A stretch of DNA of 58,828 nucleotides from Acidobacteriota bacterium. Its GTDB lineage: Bacteria > Acidobacteriota > UBA6911. Where the stretch lies: contig JAAYAJ010000003.1 of the NCBI GenBank assembly GCA_012719455.1, positions 1-58,828 of the forward strand, given 5' to 3'. The translations under genes were made by a program, and so were the position numbers. Under the pieces are notes generated by a model. That model saw only the letters and a program-made list of their open reading frames with translations. It did not search any database and had not been told where the DNA came from. Shown one piece after another: positions 15,044-24,572 of the stretch. Each line of letters begins with the position of its first letter. Position 1 is the first letter of the stretch.

Positions 15044-16450
15044 TCAGTCCAGCGACACCGTCTGCCCGTAGTGGGGCACGACGACCGACAGGCTCTTTTC
15101 CTCCTTGAGGAAGCGCGCGAACTTCTTCACCGCGTTCTCCTCGCCGTGCATCACGAAAATGCGCCTGGGGTTCGGGGTGATCGTGGAGAGCCAGCGGACG
15201 AGGTCGTTGCGGTCCGCATGGGCTGAAAACCCGCCGATCTGGGCAATGCGCGCGCGCACCGAGTGGAACACCCCGAGGATCCGCACGCTCTTGGCCCCGT
15301 CGACGATCTGGCGGCCGAGGGTGCCGATGGCCTGGTAGCCGATGAAGAGAATGGTCGCTTCCGGGCGGCTGATATTGTTGACAAGGTGATGCTTGATGCG
15401 ACCGCCGGTGCACATGCCCGACCCGGCGATGATCATGGCGGTCCCTTTCAGGTAATTCAGCTGCTTGGACTCGCCACTGGTCTGCACCATGTGCAGGCCG
15501 GGGAAGTCGAACGGGGAGCGGCCGTTTTTGAGGAAATCCTTCATTTCCGGGTCGAAGAGTTTTTCGTGCCGCTTGAAGACCTCGGTGACACGGATGGCCA
15601 TGGGGCTGTCGAGATACACTGGGATGGATGGGATCCGTTTGGCCAGGATCAGTTCGTTGAGGTAGTAGAGCATTTCCTGGGCCCGCTGCAGGGCGAAGCT
15701 CGGGACGATGATGTGTCCCCCTGCGGCGACGGCGTCGTTGACGACGGCGGCGAGATCCTCCTTGATGTCCTGCCGGTCGTCATGGTTACGGTCTCCGTAG
15801 GTGGATTCCATGACTACGTAGTCCGGATTATGGAAGGTGTGGGGGTCTTCCAGCATTACGCGGTCCCAGCGGCCGATATCGCCTGAAAAGACGATGCTCC
15901 GCTCCTCGGCCCCGTCCCGGACGAGGATCTTGATCATGGCGGAACCGAGCACGTGCCCCGCGTCGTAGTAGGTTGCGGTGACGCCCGGGGCTACCTCGAC
16001 CGGCTCCTCGTATTCGACGGTCCGGAAGAGGGGGAGGGTGCGCTCGACGTCTGCGGCTGTATACAGGGGGATCACAGGGAAGGGCCCGCGGCGTCCTTCC
16101 CTCTGGTGCCTTTTCTTCTTGTAGGCCGCATCTTCTTCCTGGAGCCTGGCGGCATCCTGGAGGATGATCTTCGCGATCTCGGCCGTCGCCCGCGTACCGA
16201 TGATGGCTCCTTCGAATCCCTCGGCGACCAACTTGGGGAGCAGCCCGCAGTGGTCGAGATGGGCGTGGGTCAGGAGAACGGCTTTGAGTTCCCGAGGGGG
16301 GATGCGGAACGGTTCCCAGTTGCGGGACAGGAATTCCCTTTCCTGGTGCATGCCGCAATCGACGAGAAAGCGCGCTGTCGGGGTTTCGATGAGGGTTCTG
16401 GATCCGGTGACGTTGCGGGCGGCCCCGCAAAAGGTAAGGCTCATGTTCAT
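15044..16450 (-). CDS. Beta-CASP metallo-beta-lactamase RNA-processing nuclease (CPSF/Ysh1-like)
   Basis: This encodes 468 residues. The MBL signature HAHLDH is at 62-67 and further metal ligands are visible (DAGHVLGSAM, then GDIGRWD). The beta-CASP part carries IVPSFALQRAQEML and FIGYQAIGTLGRQIVDGAK, and the C-terminus PRRIFVMHGEE is the final histidine block. Such proteins are endo- or exonucleases that process RNA. Start: the ATG at 16450 has GGAGG nine bases upstream; an ATG two codons later is possible. The stop lies 22 bases from the end of the convergent symporter gene. Confidence 0.9.
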   Translation of the reverse strand: MNMSLTFCGAARNVTGSRTLIETPTARFLVDCGMHQEREFLSRNWEPFRIPPRELKAVLLTHAHLDHCGLLPKLVAEGFEGAIIGTRATAEIAKIILQDAARLQEEDAAYKKKRHQREGRRGPFPVIPLYTAADVERTLPLFRTVEYEEPVEVAPGVTATYYDAGHVLGSAMIKILVRDGAEERSIVFSGDIGRWDRVMLEDPHTFHNPDYVVMESTYGDRNHDDRQDIKEDLAAVVNDAVAAGGHIIVPSFALQRAQEMLYYLNELILAKRIPSIPVYLDSPMAIRVTEVFKRHEKLFDPEMKDFLKNGRSPFDFPGLHMVQTSGESKQLNYLKGTAMIIAGSGMCTGGRIKHHLVNNISRPEATILFIGYQAIGTLGRQIVDGAKSVRILGVFHSVRARIAQIGGFSAHADRNDLVRWLSTITPNPRRIFVMHGEENAVKKFARFLKEEKSLSVVVPHYGQTVSLD

Positions 16451-16590
16451 TCCTGTTTCCTCCAGGGGAGCCATCATAGCATGGCGGTGTGCGGCGGGAC
16501 GACGGGAGAATGCCGCTGTACCGGAACGGGGCAAAAACGTGGCCCGCTCCCGGTTACACTGATACTATTTCCGGTATTGGGAGATTGCCC

Positions 16591-18447
16591 ATGACCGTTG
16601 CCGCAACCACCGATTACTCGTCAGGGAAGACCAAAAGCCGCCTCTTTTGGAAAATCGCCGTCGTCTGTCTCTGCCTGCTCCTGCTCATGCTCGTCGTCCT
16701 CGACCTCTTCGTGGCCCGGGGCATCCGAAACGAGCTCCAGGACAGTGCCTTTTCCCACCTGGAGGAGCTCGCGCGGGTGGCTGTCCTGAAACCTCCGCCA
16801 TCCCTTCGTCCCCCGTCGGCCCAGGAGTGGATCAATTGGATTGCGAGCGGCGGGGTGCGGGCGACCTTGATCGGCTCGGGGGGGGAGGTGCTGGCCGACA
16901 GCGAAGGGGACGCCTCCGGCATGGAGAACCACCGCGATCGCCCGGAAATCAGGCAGGCGCTCCTGACCGGCTCCGGGCGTGCGACGCGGACCAGCGGCAC
17001 CCTGGGTCAGGACCTGGTCTACCTGGCCGTGCGCTTCGACGCTGCGGGGGGGGCGTTGGTCCTTAGGCTTTCAGTCCCTCTCGAGCGTCTGGACGGGGCG
17101 GTGCGGGACTTCCGTCGCAGGCTGTGGGGGACGTCATCCCTGATGCTGGTCCTGACCGGGGGGATCGCCCTCCTCCTGTTCCGCAGGACGAGCAACCGCA
17201 TCGGGAGGCTGAAGGATTTCTCCCGCAGGGTGGCCGAAGGGGATTTCCGCCCCATGCCGATGGAGCGGAGCAACGACGAACTGGCGGAGCTTTCGGAATC
17301 CCTGAACCGGACGGCCGCGCGGCTGGACGGGACGATCCGGACCCTGACGGCGGAGCGCAACCAGTCATCCGCCATCCTTGCCAGCATGGAGGAAGGGGTC
17401 GCCGTCATCGATTCCGCCCAGCGCGTGGTCTTCTGCAACCGGGCGTTTTTCAGAGCCGCCGGCATCAAGCCGGGGGACGGCGGGACCGGGGACTCCGCCT
17501 GCCGCGAACGTCCGATCGTGGAACTGCTGCACGCTCCCGGCTTGCTCTCGCTCTTCCAGCGGGCCCTGACCGGGGGAGAAACGGTCCGGGGCGAGGTGGT
17601 GACCGGTTCGGTCGAGACCCGGTTCTACGCCGTGACCGCGGCGCCGGTCCGTTCGGGATCGGCGATTTCGGGCGCGGTCATGGTACTGCACGACATCACC
17701 GAGATCCGCCGCCTGGAACGGGCGCGCCGCGATTTCGTCGCCAATGTCTCCCACGAATTCCGCACCCCGCTCGCGGCCATCCAGGGATTCGCCGAAACCC
17801 TGCTCGAGGGCGCGTTCGAGGACCGGGAGAACGGTCCGCGCTTCGTCCGCATCATCCACGAGCACGCCCTGCGGCTCGGCCGACTGACCGAGGACCTGCT
17901 CAAGCTGGCCCGCATCGAGGCGGGGCAGCTGTCGCTGGAAACGGGGCCGGTGGACATCTCCCTCGTCATCGATCCCTGCGTGGAAACGACCCGCCTGGAG
18001 GTGGAGCGGAAGGGGATCGCTCTGGATGCCGGGCGCGCCCCGGATCTCCCGCCGGTCCAGGGGGACGTCCGGCTGCTTCAGGAGGTGGTCCAGAACCTCC
18101 TGGACAATGCCGTCCGCTACACCCCCGCGGGTGGCCGGATCCAGGTGCACGCCGAGGCCGCCGGGGGGAAGATGCTGCTGTCGGTCTCCGACACGGGGAT
18201 CGGGATCCCACGCGCCGACCAACACAGGGTGTTTGAAAGGTTCTACCGGGCGGACGCCGCGCGTTCGAGGGAATCGGGGGGGACGGGCCTGGGTCTTGCC
18301 ATCGCCAAGCACCTGGTGGAAGCCCACGGGGGCCGTATCCGGGTGGAGAGCGAACTGGGCCGGGGCTCCACCTTCACGGTGTCGCTGCCGCTGGCGTCGG
18401 GGGACGGGACGGCGCTGGGGGGAGAGATCAGGTTCCCGGCTCCCTGA
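16591..18447 (+). CDS. PhoR-like membrane sensor histidine kinase
   Basis: This encodes 618 residues. The order is one transmembrane helix (about 20-45), an extracytoplasmic sensor domain with a dCache-like look, a second helix ([13 protein letters not shown]), HAMP, PAS, HisKA with [15 protein letters not shown] (His388) and HATPase with DNAVRYTP and [14 protein letters not shown]. That architecture is typical of PhoR, which senses phosphate status and phosphorylates PhoB. Start at 16591 is taken for the ribosome site GGGAG upstream. Its 3' end overlaps the convergent PhoB-like gene by 20 bases, whereas these genes are usually in one operon. No phosphate transport genes are visible. Confidence 0.88.
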   Translation: MTVAATTDYSSGKTKSRLFWKIAVVCLCLLLLMLVVLDLFVARGIRNELQDSAFSHLEELARVAVLKPPPSLRPPSAQEWINWIASGGVRATLIGSGGEVLADSEGDASGMENHRDRPEIRQALLTGSGRATRTSGTLGQDLVYLAVRFDAAGGALVLRLSVPLERLDGAVRDFRRRLWGTSSLMLVLTGGIALLLFRRTSNRIGRLKDFSRRVAEGDFRPMPMERSNDELAELSESLNRTAARLDGTIRTLTAERNQSSAILASMEEGVAVIDSAQRVVFCNRAFFRAAGIKPGDGGTGDSACRERPIVELLHAPGLLSLFQRALTGGETVRGEVVTGSVETRFYAVTAAPVRSGSAISGAVMVLHDITEIRRLERARRDFVANVSHEFRTPLAAIQGFAETLLEGAFEDRENGPRFVRIIHEHALRLGRLTEDLLKLARIEAGQLSLETGPVDISLVIDPCVETTRLEVERKGIALDAGRAPDLPPVQGDVRLLQEVVQNLLDNAVRYTPAGGRIQVHAEAAGGKMLLSVSDTGIGIPRADQHRVFERFYRADAARSRESGGTGLGLAIAKHLVEAHGGRIRVESELGRGSTFTVSLPLASGDGTALGGEIRFPAP

Positions 18448-19126
18448 ACCGATAACCGAAGCCGCGTACGGTCTCGATCAGGTCCCCGCACCCCGCCATC
18501 TTCCTGCGCAGCCCGGTGATATGGACGTCAATGGTCCGGTCGACGACGGCCACCTCCCGCCCCAGGACCGCATTGATCAGTTCCGCCCGGGAAAACACCC
18601 TCCCGGGGTGAAGGCTGAGCAGGTGCAGCAGCCGAAATTCCGTTGCCGTGAGCGCGAGCGGCTTTCCCCCCCGGCGCGCTTCCCTGCGCCCCGGGTCGAT
18701 CACCAGGTCCCCGCGGCGGACGATCTCCCCCTCGGGTTCCACGCCGCGGGTCCCGGCGCGCCTCAACACCGCCCGGATCCGGGCGGCGAGTTCGCGCGGG
18801 CTGAACGGCTTGGCGACGTAATCATCCGCCCCAAGCTCGAGGCCCACCACGCGGTCGGCTTCGGCCGATTTCGCCGTCAGCATGATGATGGGGATCGAAG
18901 CGGTCCCGGCATCGGCGCGCAGGCGCCGGCATACTTCCAGCCCGTCCATCCCGGGCAGCATCAGGTCGACGAGCACGAGGTCCGGGCGCAAGCGTGCGGC
19001 CGCGGCCAGGCCCGTTTCCCCGTCCGGCATCCCCTCTACCCGGAACCCTTCCTTTTCGAGGTTGTAGCGGAGCAGTTCGATCAGGTCTTTTTCGTCGTCG
19101 ATGACGAGTACCGATTCCTTTGCCAT
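18428..19126 (-). CDS. PhoB/OmpR-type response regulator
   Basis: This encodes 232 residues. The receiver has acidic pocket DDE (Asp10-Asp11), phosphoacceptor Asp54 in LVDLMLPG, and MLTAKS with the conserved lysine. The C-terminal winged helix contains [30 protein letters not shown] and [17 protein letters not shown], typical of PhoB-like DNA-binding domains. The start at 19126 has AGGAAGG ahead. It likely partners the PAS-HAMP kinase that points at it from the other strand. Confidence 0.9.
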   Translation of the reverse strand: MAKESVLVIDDEKDLIELLRYNLEKEGFRVEGMPDGETGLAAAARLRPDLVLVDLMLPGMDGLEVCRRLRADAGTASIPIIMLTAKSAEADRVVGLELGADDYVAKPFSPRELAARIRAVLRRAGTRGVEPEGEIVRRGDLVIDPGRREARRGGKPLALTATEFRLLHLLSLHPGRVFSRAELINAVLGREVAVVDRTIDVHITGLRRKMAGCGDLIETVRGFGYRFREPGT

Positions 19127-19285
19127 GCCTTCCTTTCCAGTGACCGTACTATCCCACAATCCTCGGGGGCTTTGCCACCCTAACCGGCCGCCGCAAGGGG
19201 GCGCCGCTTCGAGCCGCTTTCCTTGCGACCGTATCCCGGGCATAATGGGCGCGGCCGGGCCTGGACCCGGCGGGGGGCGGCTTTG

Positions 19286-20149
19286 GTGTACCTGATCCTG
19301 GTCTCGGTGATTTGGGGGTTTTCGTTCGTCGTCATCAAGGGGGTGCTCTCCAGCCTCGATTCCGGCTTCGTCTCCATGGCCCGGATGCTCCTCTCGCTGG
19401 CGCTCTTCCTCCCCTTCATATGCGTGTCGGGAATCGGGGGGCGCGACCGGGTCCGTTTCATGCTGATCGGGGGGGTCCAGTTCGGCCTGATGTACGTCGC
19501 CTATATTGCGTCCTTCCGCTACCTGCCGGCCCACATGATCGCACTTCTGACCACTACCACCCCCCTGTTCGTCGCCCTCATCGGCGACGGCGGCCACAGG
19601 AGACGGCGTCGCCGGCTGGTCGCGGCCGCGCTCCTGGCCGTCGCCGGGGGCGCGGTCATGATGTATCCGGACCGGGACCTGTCCGCCAGCCTCTACGGCG
19701 TGCTCCTGCTGCAGCTCTCCAACGCCGCCTTCGCCTACGGCCAGATCGCCTACCGTAACCGGATGCGGGCGCTCACCGGGGTGCGCGACCGGGACGCCGT
19801 CGGGTTCATGTACTGCGGTGCGGCCCTGGTGACCGTGATCTTTTCGGCGGCGACCACCGACTGGGCGCACCTGGAGGTGAGCCCCGGACAGTGGGTCGCT
19901 CTCTTTTACCTTGGGATCGTCGCCTCGGGTTTCTGTTTCTTTCTCTGGAACCTGGGGGCACGCCGGGTCGGGGAAGGAACCCTGGCCGTGATGAACAACC
20001 TCAAGATCCCGGTAGGCATTGTCGCCAGCCTCCTCCTGCTCGGGGAACCGACCGACCCCGCCCGACTCGTGTCCGGCTGCGTTCTGTTCGGCGCGGCGCT
20101 GTGGGTGAACGGGCGGGGGCGCGGGGAGCCGGAGGGCCGGACGGGATGA
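19286..20149 (+). CDS. EamA/DMT-family transporter
   Basis: This encodes about 287 residues with ten hydrophobic helices in two EamA repeats. The first repeat opens LILVSVIWGFSFVVIKGVLS and the second contains VALFYLGIVASGFCFFLWNLGARR, a familiar DMT stretch. These carriers export metabolites, but the substrate is unknown. The start is uncertain: GTG at 19286 follows a G-rich ribosome site, while an in-frame TTG at 19223 would add 21 residues of non-membrane sequence. Confidence 0.82.
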   Translation: MYLILVSVIWGFSFVVIKGVLSSLDSGFVSMARMLLSLALFLPFICVSGIGGRDRVRFMLIGGVQFGLMYVAYIASFRYLPAHMIALLTTTTPLFVALIGDGGHRRRRRRLVAAALLAVAGGAVMMYPDRDLSASLYGVLLLQLSNAAFAYGQIAYRNRMRALTGVRDRDAVGFMYCGAALVTVIFSAATTDWAHLEVSPGQWVALFYLGIVASGFCFFLWNLGARRVGEGTLAVMNNLKIPVGIVASLLLLGEPTDPARLVSGCVLFGAALWVNGRGRGEPEGRTG

Positions 20150-20159
20150 CGGGGAGCGA

Positions 20160-20954
20160 TCAGAGCGGGTAGGGGATGCGGGTGCGCCGCTCGAACCGGA
20201 CCAGTTCGGTGTACCCGGCATCGGCGGCCAGGAGACGAGCCCGGTCGAAGTGGCGCGCGATGTCGCCGGCTTCGTGGGCATCGGCGGTGATGACGAGGGG
20301 GATTTCGCGCCGGCGCGCCTCCCTGATGTAGAGGGGGGCGGGGTACGCCTCCTTCACCGGTTTGTCCCACCCGGAACAGTTGATTTCGATGGCCATGCCG
20401 GCGGCGGCGACGGCGTCGAGCGCCGCCAGGGCCTCGGCGGTCAGGTCGGCCGAAGGATAGTAGTTGAACTTCTTCGGCAGGTCGAAGTGCCCGATGATGT
20501 CCCCCAGCCCCGTTGCGGCCGCCGCGCGCAGGTATTCCCAATATACGCGCCACACGCGGTCCCGTTCCTCCTGCGGGAGGCCTTCCCAGGGGCCGGCGTT
20601 CAGGTCGATGGCGAAGCCGTCGACGAAATGGACCGAGTGGATGAGGAAATCGAAGGGGTAGGGCTCGAGCAACTCTGCGACCCGGTCGGCCATGCCCGGA
20701 AAATAATCGATTTCCAGTCCCAGCCGGATGGTGATTCCCCCGCTGTCCTGCCGCGCGCGCAGGATCTCGTCCACGTACCCCTCCAGGGATTCAGGCGAGA
20801 GGGCCCAGGGGAAGCGCCGGCCGTCGGCCGCGAGCACGAAGTGGTCCGAGATCCCGATTTCCTCGAGGCCGGCCCGCCGGGCGGCTGCGATCATTTCCTC
20901 GACCGTGGCCCTGCCGTCGCTGTAGAGGGTATGGTTGTGATAACTGGTGCGCAT
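20160..20954 (-). CDS. PHP-domain phosphoesterase (histidinol-phosphatase HisJ-like)
   Basis: This encodes 264 residues. Metal-binding motifs of the PHP fold are visible in order: HNH (His6/His8), SDG, a glutamate in GLEIDYF, HSVH, GHFD and ADAHEAGD. The size and the order fit the K-type histidinol-phosphatase family, but many relatives act on other phosphate esters. It lies three bases downstream of the ROK kinase gene, so the two are probably co-transcribed. This pairing suggests handling of a phosphorylated sugar rather than histidine synthesis, and no his genes are near. Confidence 0.82.
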   Translation of the reverse strand: MRTSYHNHTLYSDGRATVEEMIAAARRAGLEEIGISDHFVLAADGRRFPWALSPESLEGYVDEILRARQDSGGITIRLGLEIDYFPGMADRVAELLEPYPFDFLIHSVHFVDGFAIDLNAGPWEGLPQEERDRVWRVYWEYLRAAAATGLGDIIGHFDLPKKFNYYPSADLTAEALAALDAVAAAGMAIEINCSGWDKPVKEAYPAPLYIREARRREIPLVITADAHEAGDIARHFDRARLLAADAGYTELVRFERRTRIPYPL

Positions 20955-20957
20955 TTC

Positions 20958-21950
20958 CTACGTCTCCCCCAGCATGTTCCATATCAGCGCGCCCGCCCCG
21001 AGCACGGCTGTATTGGTCCCTCCCAGCCCGGAGGGGAGGAGCTTCACCTTGTCCCGGTAGATCGGGAACAGGTACTTCTCCATCGCCACCCTGGTCGGCC
21101 GGAGGATCAGGTCTCCCGCGGCCGCCATGCCGCCGCACAGGATGATGGCTTCGGGACCGACGTGGGCGACGGCATCGGCGAGCTTCAGCCCGAGCGTGTC
21201 CCCGCATGATTCGAAGGCCGCAAGCGCGAGCGGATCCCCCCGCCCGGCCGCCTCGGACACTCTCCGGGCGGTCAGGTCGCGGTAGCTGCAGGAGCGGAGT
21301 TCGCTCTCCAGCGTGGTGTCGCAGATCAGTTCCTGCACGGTCCGGCACAGGCCGGTGGCGCTACAGTAGGTTTCGAGGCACCCGCGTCTTCCGCATGCGC
21401 ACACCCTCCCCGCCGGGTCGACGATGGTGTGCCCGATCTCGCCCGCGAACCCGTCCGCCCCGTAGACCAGCGACCCGTTGGCCACGATCCCGCTGCCGAG
21501 GCCGGTTCCGAGGGTGATGACGATGAAGTCCCTCATCCCCCGGGCCGCGCCGAACATCATCTCTCCCAGCGCGGCGGCGTTGGCGTCGTTGGTCACGGCG
21601 ACGGGGACCTCCAGGTGCCTGCCGATCTCCGCACGCACGTCGACGTAGTCCCAGCCGAGGTTGGGAGAGCGCTCGATGGTGCCGGTGTAGAAATTGGCGT
21701 TGGCGGCGCCGATGCCAACTCCCGCGAGGATTCGCCCCGGCGCGGACTCCTCCCGCAACCACCGGGCGGCTGTGCAGAGGTTTTCGAAAAAGGTCCCGGG
21801 GGGGCGCCCCGCCCCGGTGGGGATGGCGCCGCTGCACAGGCAACTCCCCCCGCGGTCCACCAGGCCGAACTCGGCGCTCGTGCCGCCGATGTCGACACCC
21901 AGGACCACTCTTTGGTCCGCCCCACTCCTGTTCAGGATTCCACTCTCCAT
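20958..21950 (-). CDS. ROK-family sugar kinase (glucokinase-like)
   Basis: This encodes 330 residues. DIGGTSAEFG (20-29) is the phosphate-binding motif, VTNDANAAALGE is the catalytic aspartate region and ITLGTGLGSGI is the second ATP motif. The zinc signature CACGRRGCLE is complete, which points to a kinase rather than a repressor because there is no helix-turn-helix. Substrate is most likely glucose or N-acetylated hexose. The start is set at 21950 by the ATG before the kinase core. It leads the operon with the PHP gene. Confidence 0.9.
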   Translation of the reverse strand: MESGILNRSGADQRVVLGVDIGGTSAEFGLVDRGGSCLCSGAIPTGAGRPPGTFFENLCTAARWLREESAPGRILAGVGIGAANANFYTGTIERSPNLGWDYVDVRAEIGRHLEVPVAVTNDANAAALGEMMFGAARGMRDFIVITLGTGLGSGIVANGSLVYGADGFAGEIGHTIVDPAGRVCACGRRGCLETYCSATGLCRTVQELICDTTLESELRSCSYRDLTARRVSEAAGRGDPLALAAFESCGDTLGLKLADAVAHVGPEAIILCGGMAAAGDLILRPTRVAMEKYLFPIYRDKVKLLPSGLGGTNTAVLGAGALIWNMLGET

Positions 21951-22226
21951 TTTCTCCGCCCCGGGCCAGGGCCCGTGAGGGCTTAGTATGGCATGTTTCA
22001 GTGCGCAGTCTCCAGTGGGATATGACCGGCCGCCCGTCCGAACCTCCTGCACAGGCATATGCCGGGGCTCGACGGCATCAACCTCCGCTGGAAGAGCAAG
22101 GCCCACCCCGTTCCCCGCGCGCAATTGTGCTTCGCCAAATTCCCGATTTCGTGCTAGACTGGGCTTCATCGGTGAAGGAAAGGTGAATATATGGAGATGA
22201 GGCCGGCCCGGCGAGGCAGGAGATTG

Positions 22227-24572
22227 ATGGAAGTGGGCGACATCGTCCGCCAACTGGCTCCGGAGGACGCCCCCAACGAGGTCGTTACGGCCATCGAGCA
22301 CTTTCCAGCGCGGGAAGCCGAGTGGGCTCCGATGCCCGCCTGGGTCCGCCCCGAACTTGTCGACGCCTACCGCGGTCGGGGAATCACAGAGCTCTTCTCC
22401 CACCAGGCCGAAGCGGTCGAGCGGATTCATCGCGGCGAGAACGTGGTGGTGGTGACCCCCACCGCGAGCGGGAAGACCCTTTGCTACAACCTCCCGGTTC
22501 TCAACGCCATCCTGGACAACCCCGACACCCGCGCCCTCTACCTCTTCCCGACCAAGGCGCTGGCCCAGGACCAGCTCGTCGAACTCCAGGACTTGGGGGG
22601 GAGGCTCGGGGACGCTTTCGGCGTGTTCACCTACGATGGAGACACGCCCGCGGACGCCCGGCGGGCCATCCGCCAACGCGGGCACATCGTGCTGACCAAT
22701 CCCGACATGCTGCACGCGGGGATCCTGCCGCACCACACGAAATGGACGCGGCTGTTCGAAAATCTCGAGTACATCGTGATCGACGAACTGCACACCTACC
22801 GCGGGGTCTTCGGCAGCCACCTGGCGAACGTGCTGCGCCGGCTCCGGCGCATCACCCGTTTTTACGGCCGCGATCCCCGGTTCATCTTCTCCTCCGCCAC
22901 CATCGCCAACCCCGGGGAGCTGGCCGCCCGCCTCGTCGAGGGGGACGTGGAGATCGTGGACAGGAACGGCGCGCCCTCGGGGGAAAAGGTCTTCCTGTTT
23001 TACAACCCCCCGATGGTAAACCGCTTCCTGGGCATCCGGCGCAGCTGCATCAACGAGACTTGGCGCATCGCGCGTGTGTTCGTGCACCACGGCCTGCAGA
23101 CAATGGTGTTTGCCAACAGCCGGCTTCACGCCGAGGTGCTGCTGACCTATCTCAAGCGGGACAACCCGCAGCCGCCGGGGGAGCCCGAGATCGTGAGAGG
23201 ATACCGCGGGGGCTACCTCCCCACCGAGCGGCGCGAGATCGAACGGGGGCTGCGCGAGGGGCGGATCCGGGCGGTGGTCTCCACCAACGCACTGGAGCTC
23301 GGGATCGATGTCGGTTCGCTCGACGTCGTCGTGATGGCGGGCTATCCCGGCACCATCGCCTCCACCTGGCAGCGCGCCGGGCGCTCGGGGAGACGCAAGG
23401 GAGGGGCGTGCGCCGTGCTGGTGGCTTCCTCGCGTCCGCTCGACCAGTTTATCGTCCGGCACCCCGAGTATTTCTTTTCCGGGTCGCCGGAGCACGCCTA
23501 CATCCAGCCGGACAACCTCGAAATACTGGTGAACCACCTCAAGTGCGCCGCATTCGAGCTTCCGCTCTCGTCGGGAGAGTCGTTCGGGGAGGCGGACCTG
23601 GAACTGCTGTGCGAGCGGCTGGCCGAATCGGGGTACCTTCACCCGAACGGCGGGTTCTGGTACTGGACCCAGGAATCGTATCCCGCCGATGCCATCAGTC
23701 TCCGTTCGGTGACGTCGGACAATTTCGTGATCGTCGACGAAACCGGCCCGCCGAAGATCATCGGCGAGGTCGATTTCACCAGTGCGCTCTCCACGGTGCA
23801 CCCCAAGGCCATCTACCTCCACGGCGCCCGCCAGTATCACGTGGAGCGGATGGATTTTGCCGAACGCAAGGCCTACGTGAAGCAGGTGGATGCGGACTAC
23901 TTCACGCAGGCCATCGTCTACACCGAGGTCGAGCGCCTCGCGGCGGACGAAAGCGCGCCGGTCGAGGGGCCCGCCGAGAAAACGCACGGGGACGTGCGGA
24001 TCCGCTCCCAGGTGGTCGGATTCAAGAAGATCAAATTCTACACGCTGGAAAACGTCGGTTCGGGGAACTTGGAACTTCCGGAAAACGAGATGCACACGAC
24101 GGCCTACTGGATCACCCTGCGGCGCGCCCTGATCGATACGCTCCCTTTCAGCGTCTCGGAGCGGCAGGACGGCCTGTTCGGACTCCTTTATGCCCTGGAA
24201 TCGGTAGCCTGCCTGCTGATGATGTGCGACCGCGTCGACCTGGGCTCCACGATCGGCGAAGGGGCGCCCGATATCGCCGGCCCCACCCGCTCCGCGGAGG
24301 GCGATCCCCAGGCCGGAGAATGGTTCGAACCGGCGCTCTACCTCTTCGACAACTACCCCGGCGGCATCGGCCAGAGCGAACCGCTCTACCGCCTCCACGA
24401 CTTGTTGCTCCGGCGGACGCTGGAGTTGATATCAGGGTGCGGGTGCGACCAGGGGTGTCCCTCTTGCGTGGGGCCCGCGGGCGAAACCGGGGAGCACGCC
24501 AAGGCCGTGGCCCTGGCCATCCTCGAGCGGCTGATCGGGGAACATGCCGGGGAGGCCCGGCGGCAGCCATGA
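22227..24572 (+). CDS. mrfA: DEAD/DEAH-box DNA helicase with Cys4 and DUF1998 end (MrfA/YprA-type)
   Basis: This encodes 781 residues. Walker A is TPTASGKT (78-85), Walker B region reads IVIDELH, motif III FSSATI, and the C-terminal helicase lobe has RAGRSGRRKGG. Near the end the cysteine set GCGCDQGCPSCVG gives a Cys4 metal site typical of the YprA/MrfA family with a DUF1998-type domain. In Bacillus subtilis MrfA repairs mitomycin-type DNA damage with an exonuclease partner. The next gene overlaps by four bases and is exactly that partner type. The ATG at 22227 is chosen because it has GGAG; another ATG at 22191 also has a fair site. Confidence 0.87.
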   Translation: MEVGDIVRQLAPEDAPNEVVTAIEHFPAREAEWAPMPAWVRPELVDAYRGRGITELFSHQAEAVERIHRGENVVVVTPTASGKTLCYNLPVLNAILDNPDTRALYLFPTKALAQDQLVELQDLGGRLGDAFGVFTYDGDTPADARRAIRQRGHIVLTNPDMLHAGILPHHTKWTRLFENLEYIVIDELHTYRGVFGSHLANVLRRLRRITRFYGRDPRFIFSSATIANPGELAARLVEGDVEIVDRNGAPSGEKVFLFYNPPMVNRFLGIRRSCINETWRIARVFVHHGLQTMVFANSRLHAEVLLTYLKRDNPQPPGEPEIVRGYRGGYLPTERREIERGLREGRIRAVVSTNALELGIDVGSLDVVVMAGYPGTIASTWQRAGRSGRRKGGACAVLVASSRPLDQFIVRHPEYFFSGSPEHAYIQPDNLEILVNHLKCAAFELPLSSGESFGEADLELLCERLAESGYLHPNGGFWYWTQESYPADAISLRSVTSDNFVIVDETGPPKIIGEVDFTSALSTVHPKAIYLHGARQYHVERMDFAERKAYVKQVDADYFTQAIVYTEVERLAADESAPVEGPAEKTHGDVRIRSQVVGFKKIKFYTLENVGSGNLELPENEMHTTAYWITLRRALIDTLPFSVSERQDGLFGLLYALESVACLLMMCDRVDLGSTIGEGAPDIAGPTRSAEGDPQAGEWFEPALYLFDNYPGGIGQSEPLYRLHDLLLRRTLELISGCGCDQGCPSCVGPAGETGEHAKAVALAILERLIGEHAGEARRQP

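Noticed and set aside
20958-24398. A very long minus-strand open frame of about 1,146 codons running through the ROK gene and antisense to mrfA
   Set aside because: Only its last 330 codons match a family (ROK). The rest is a GC-rich shadow of the well-conserved helicase gene on the plus strand.
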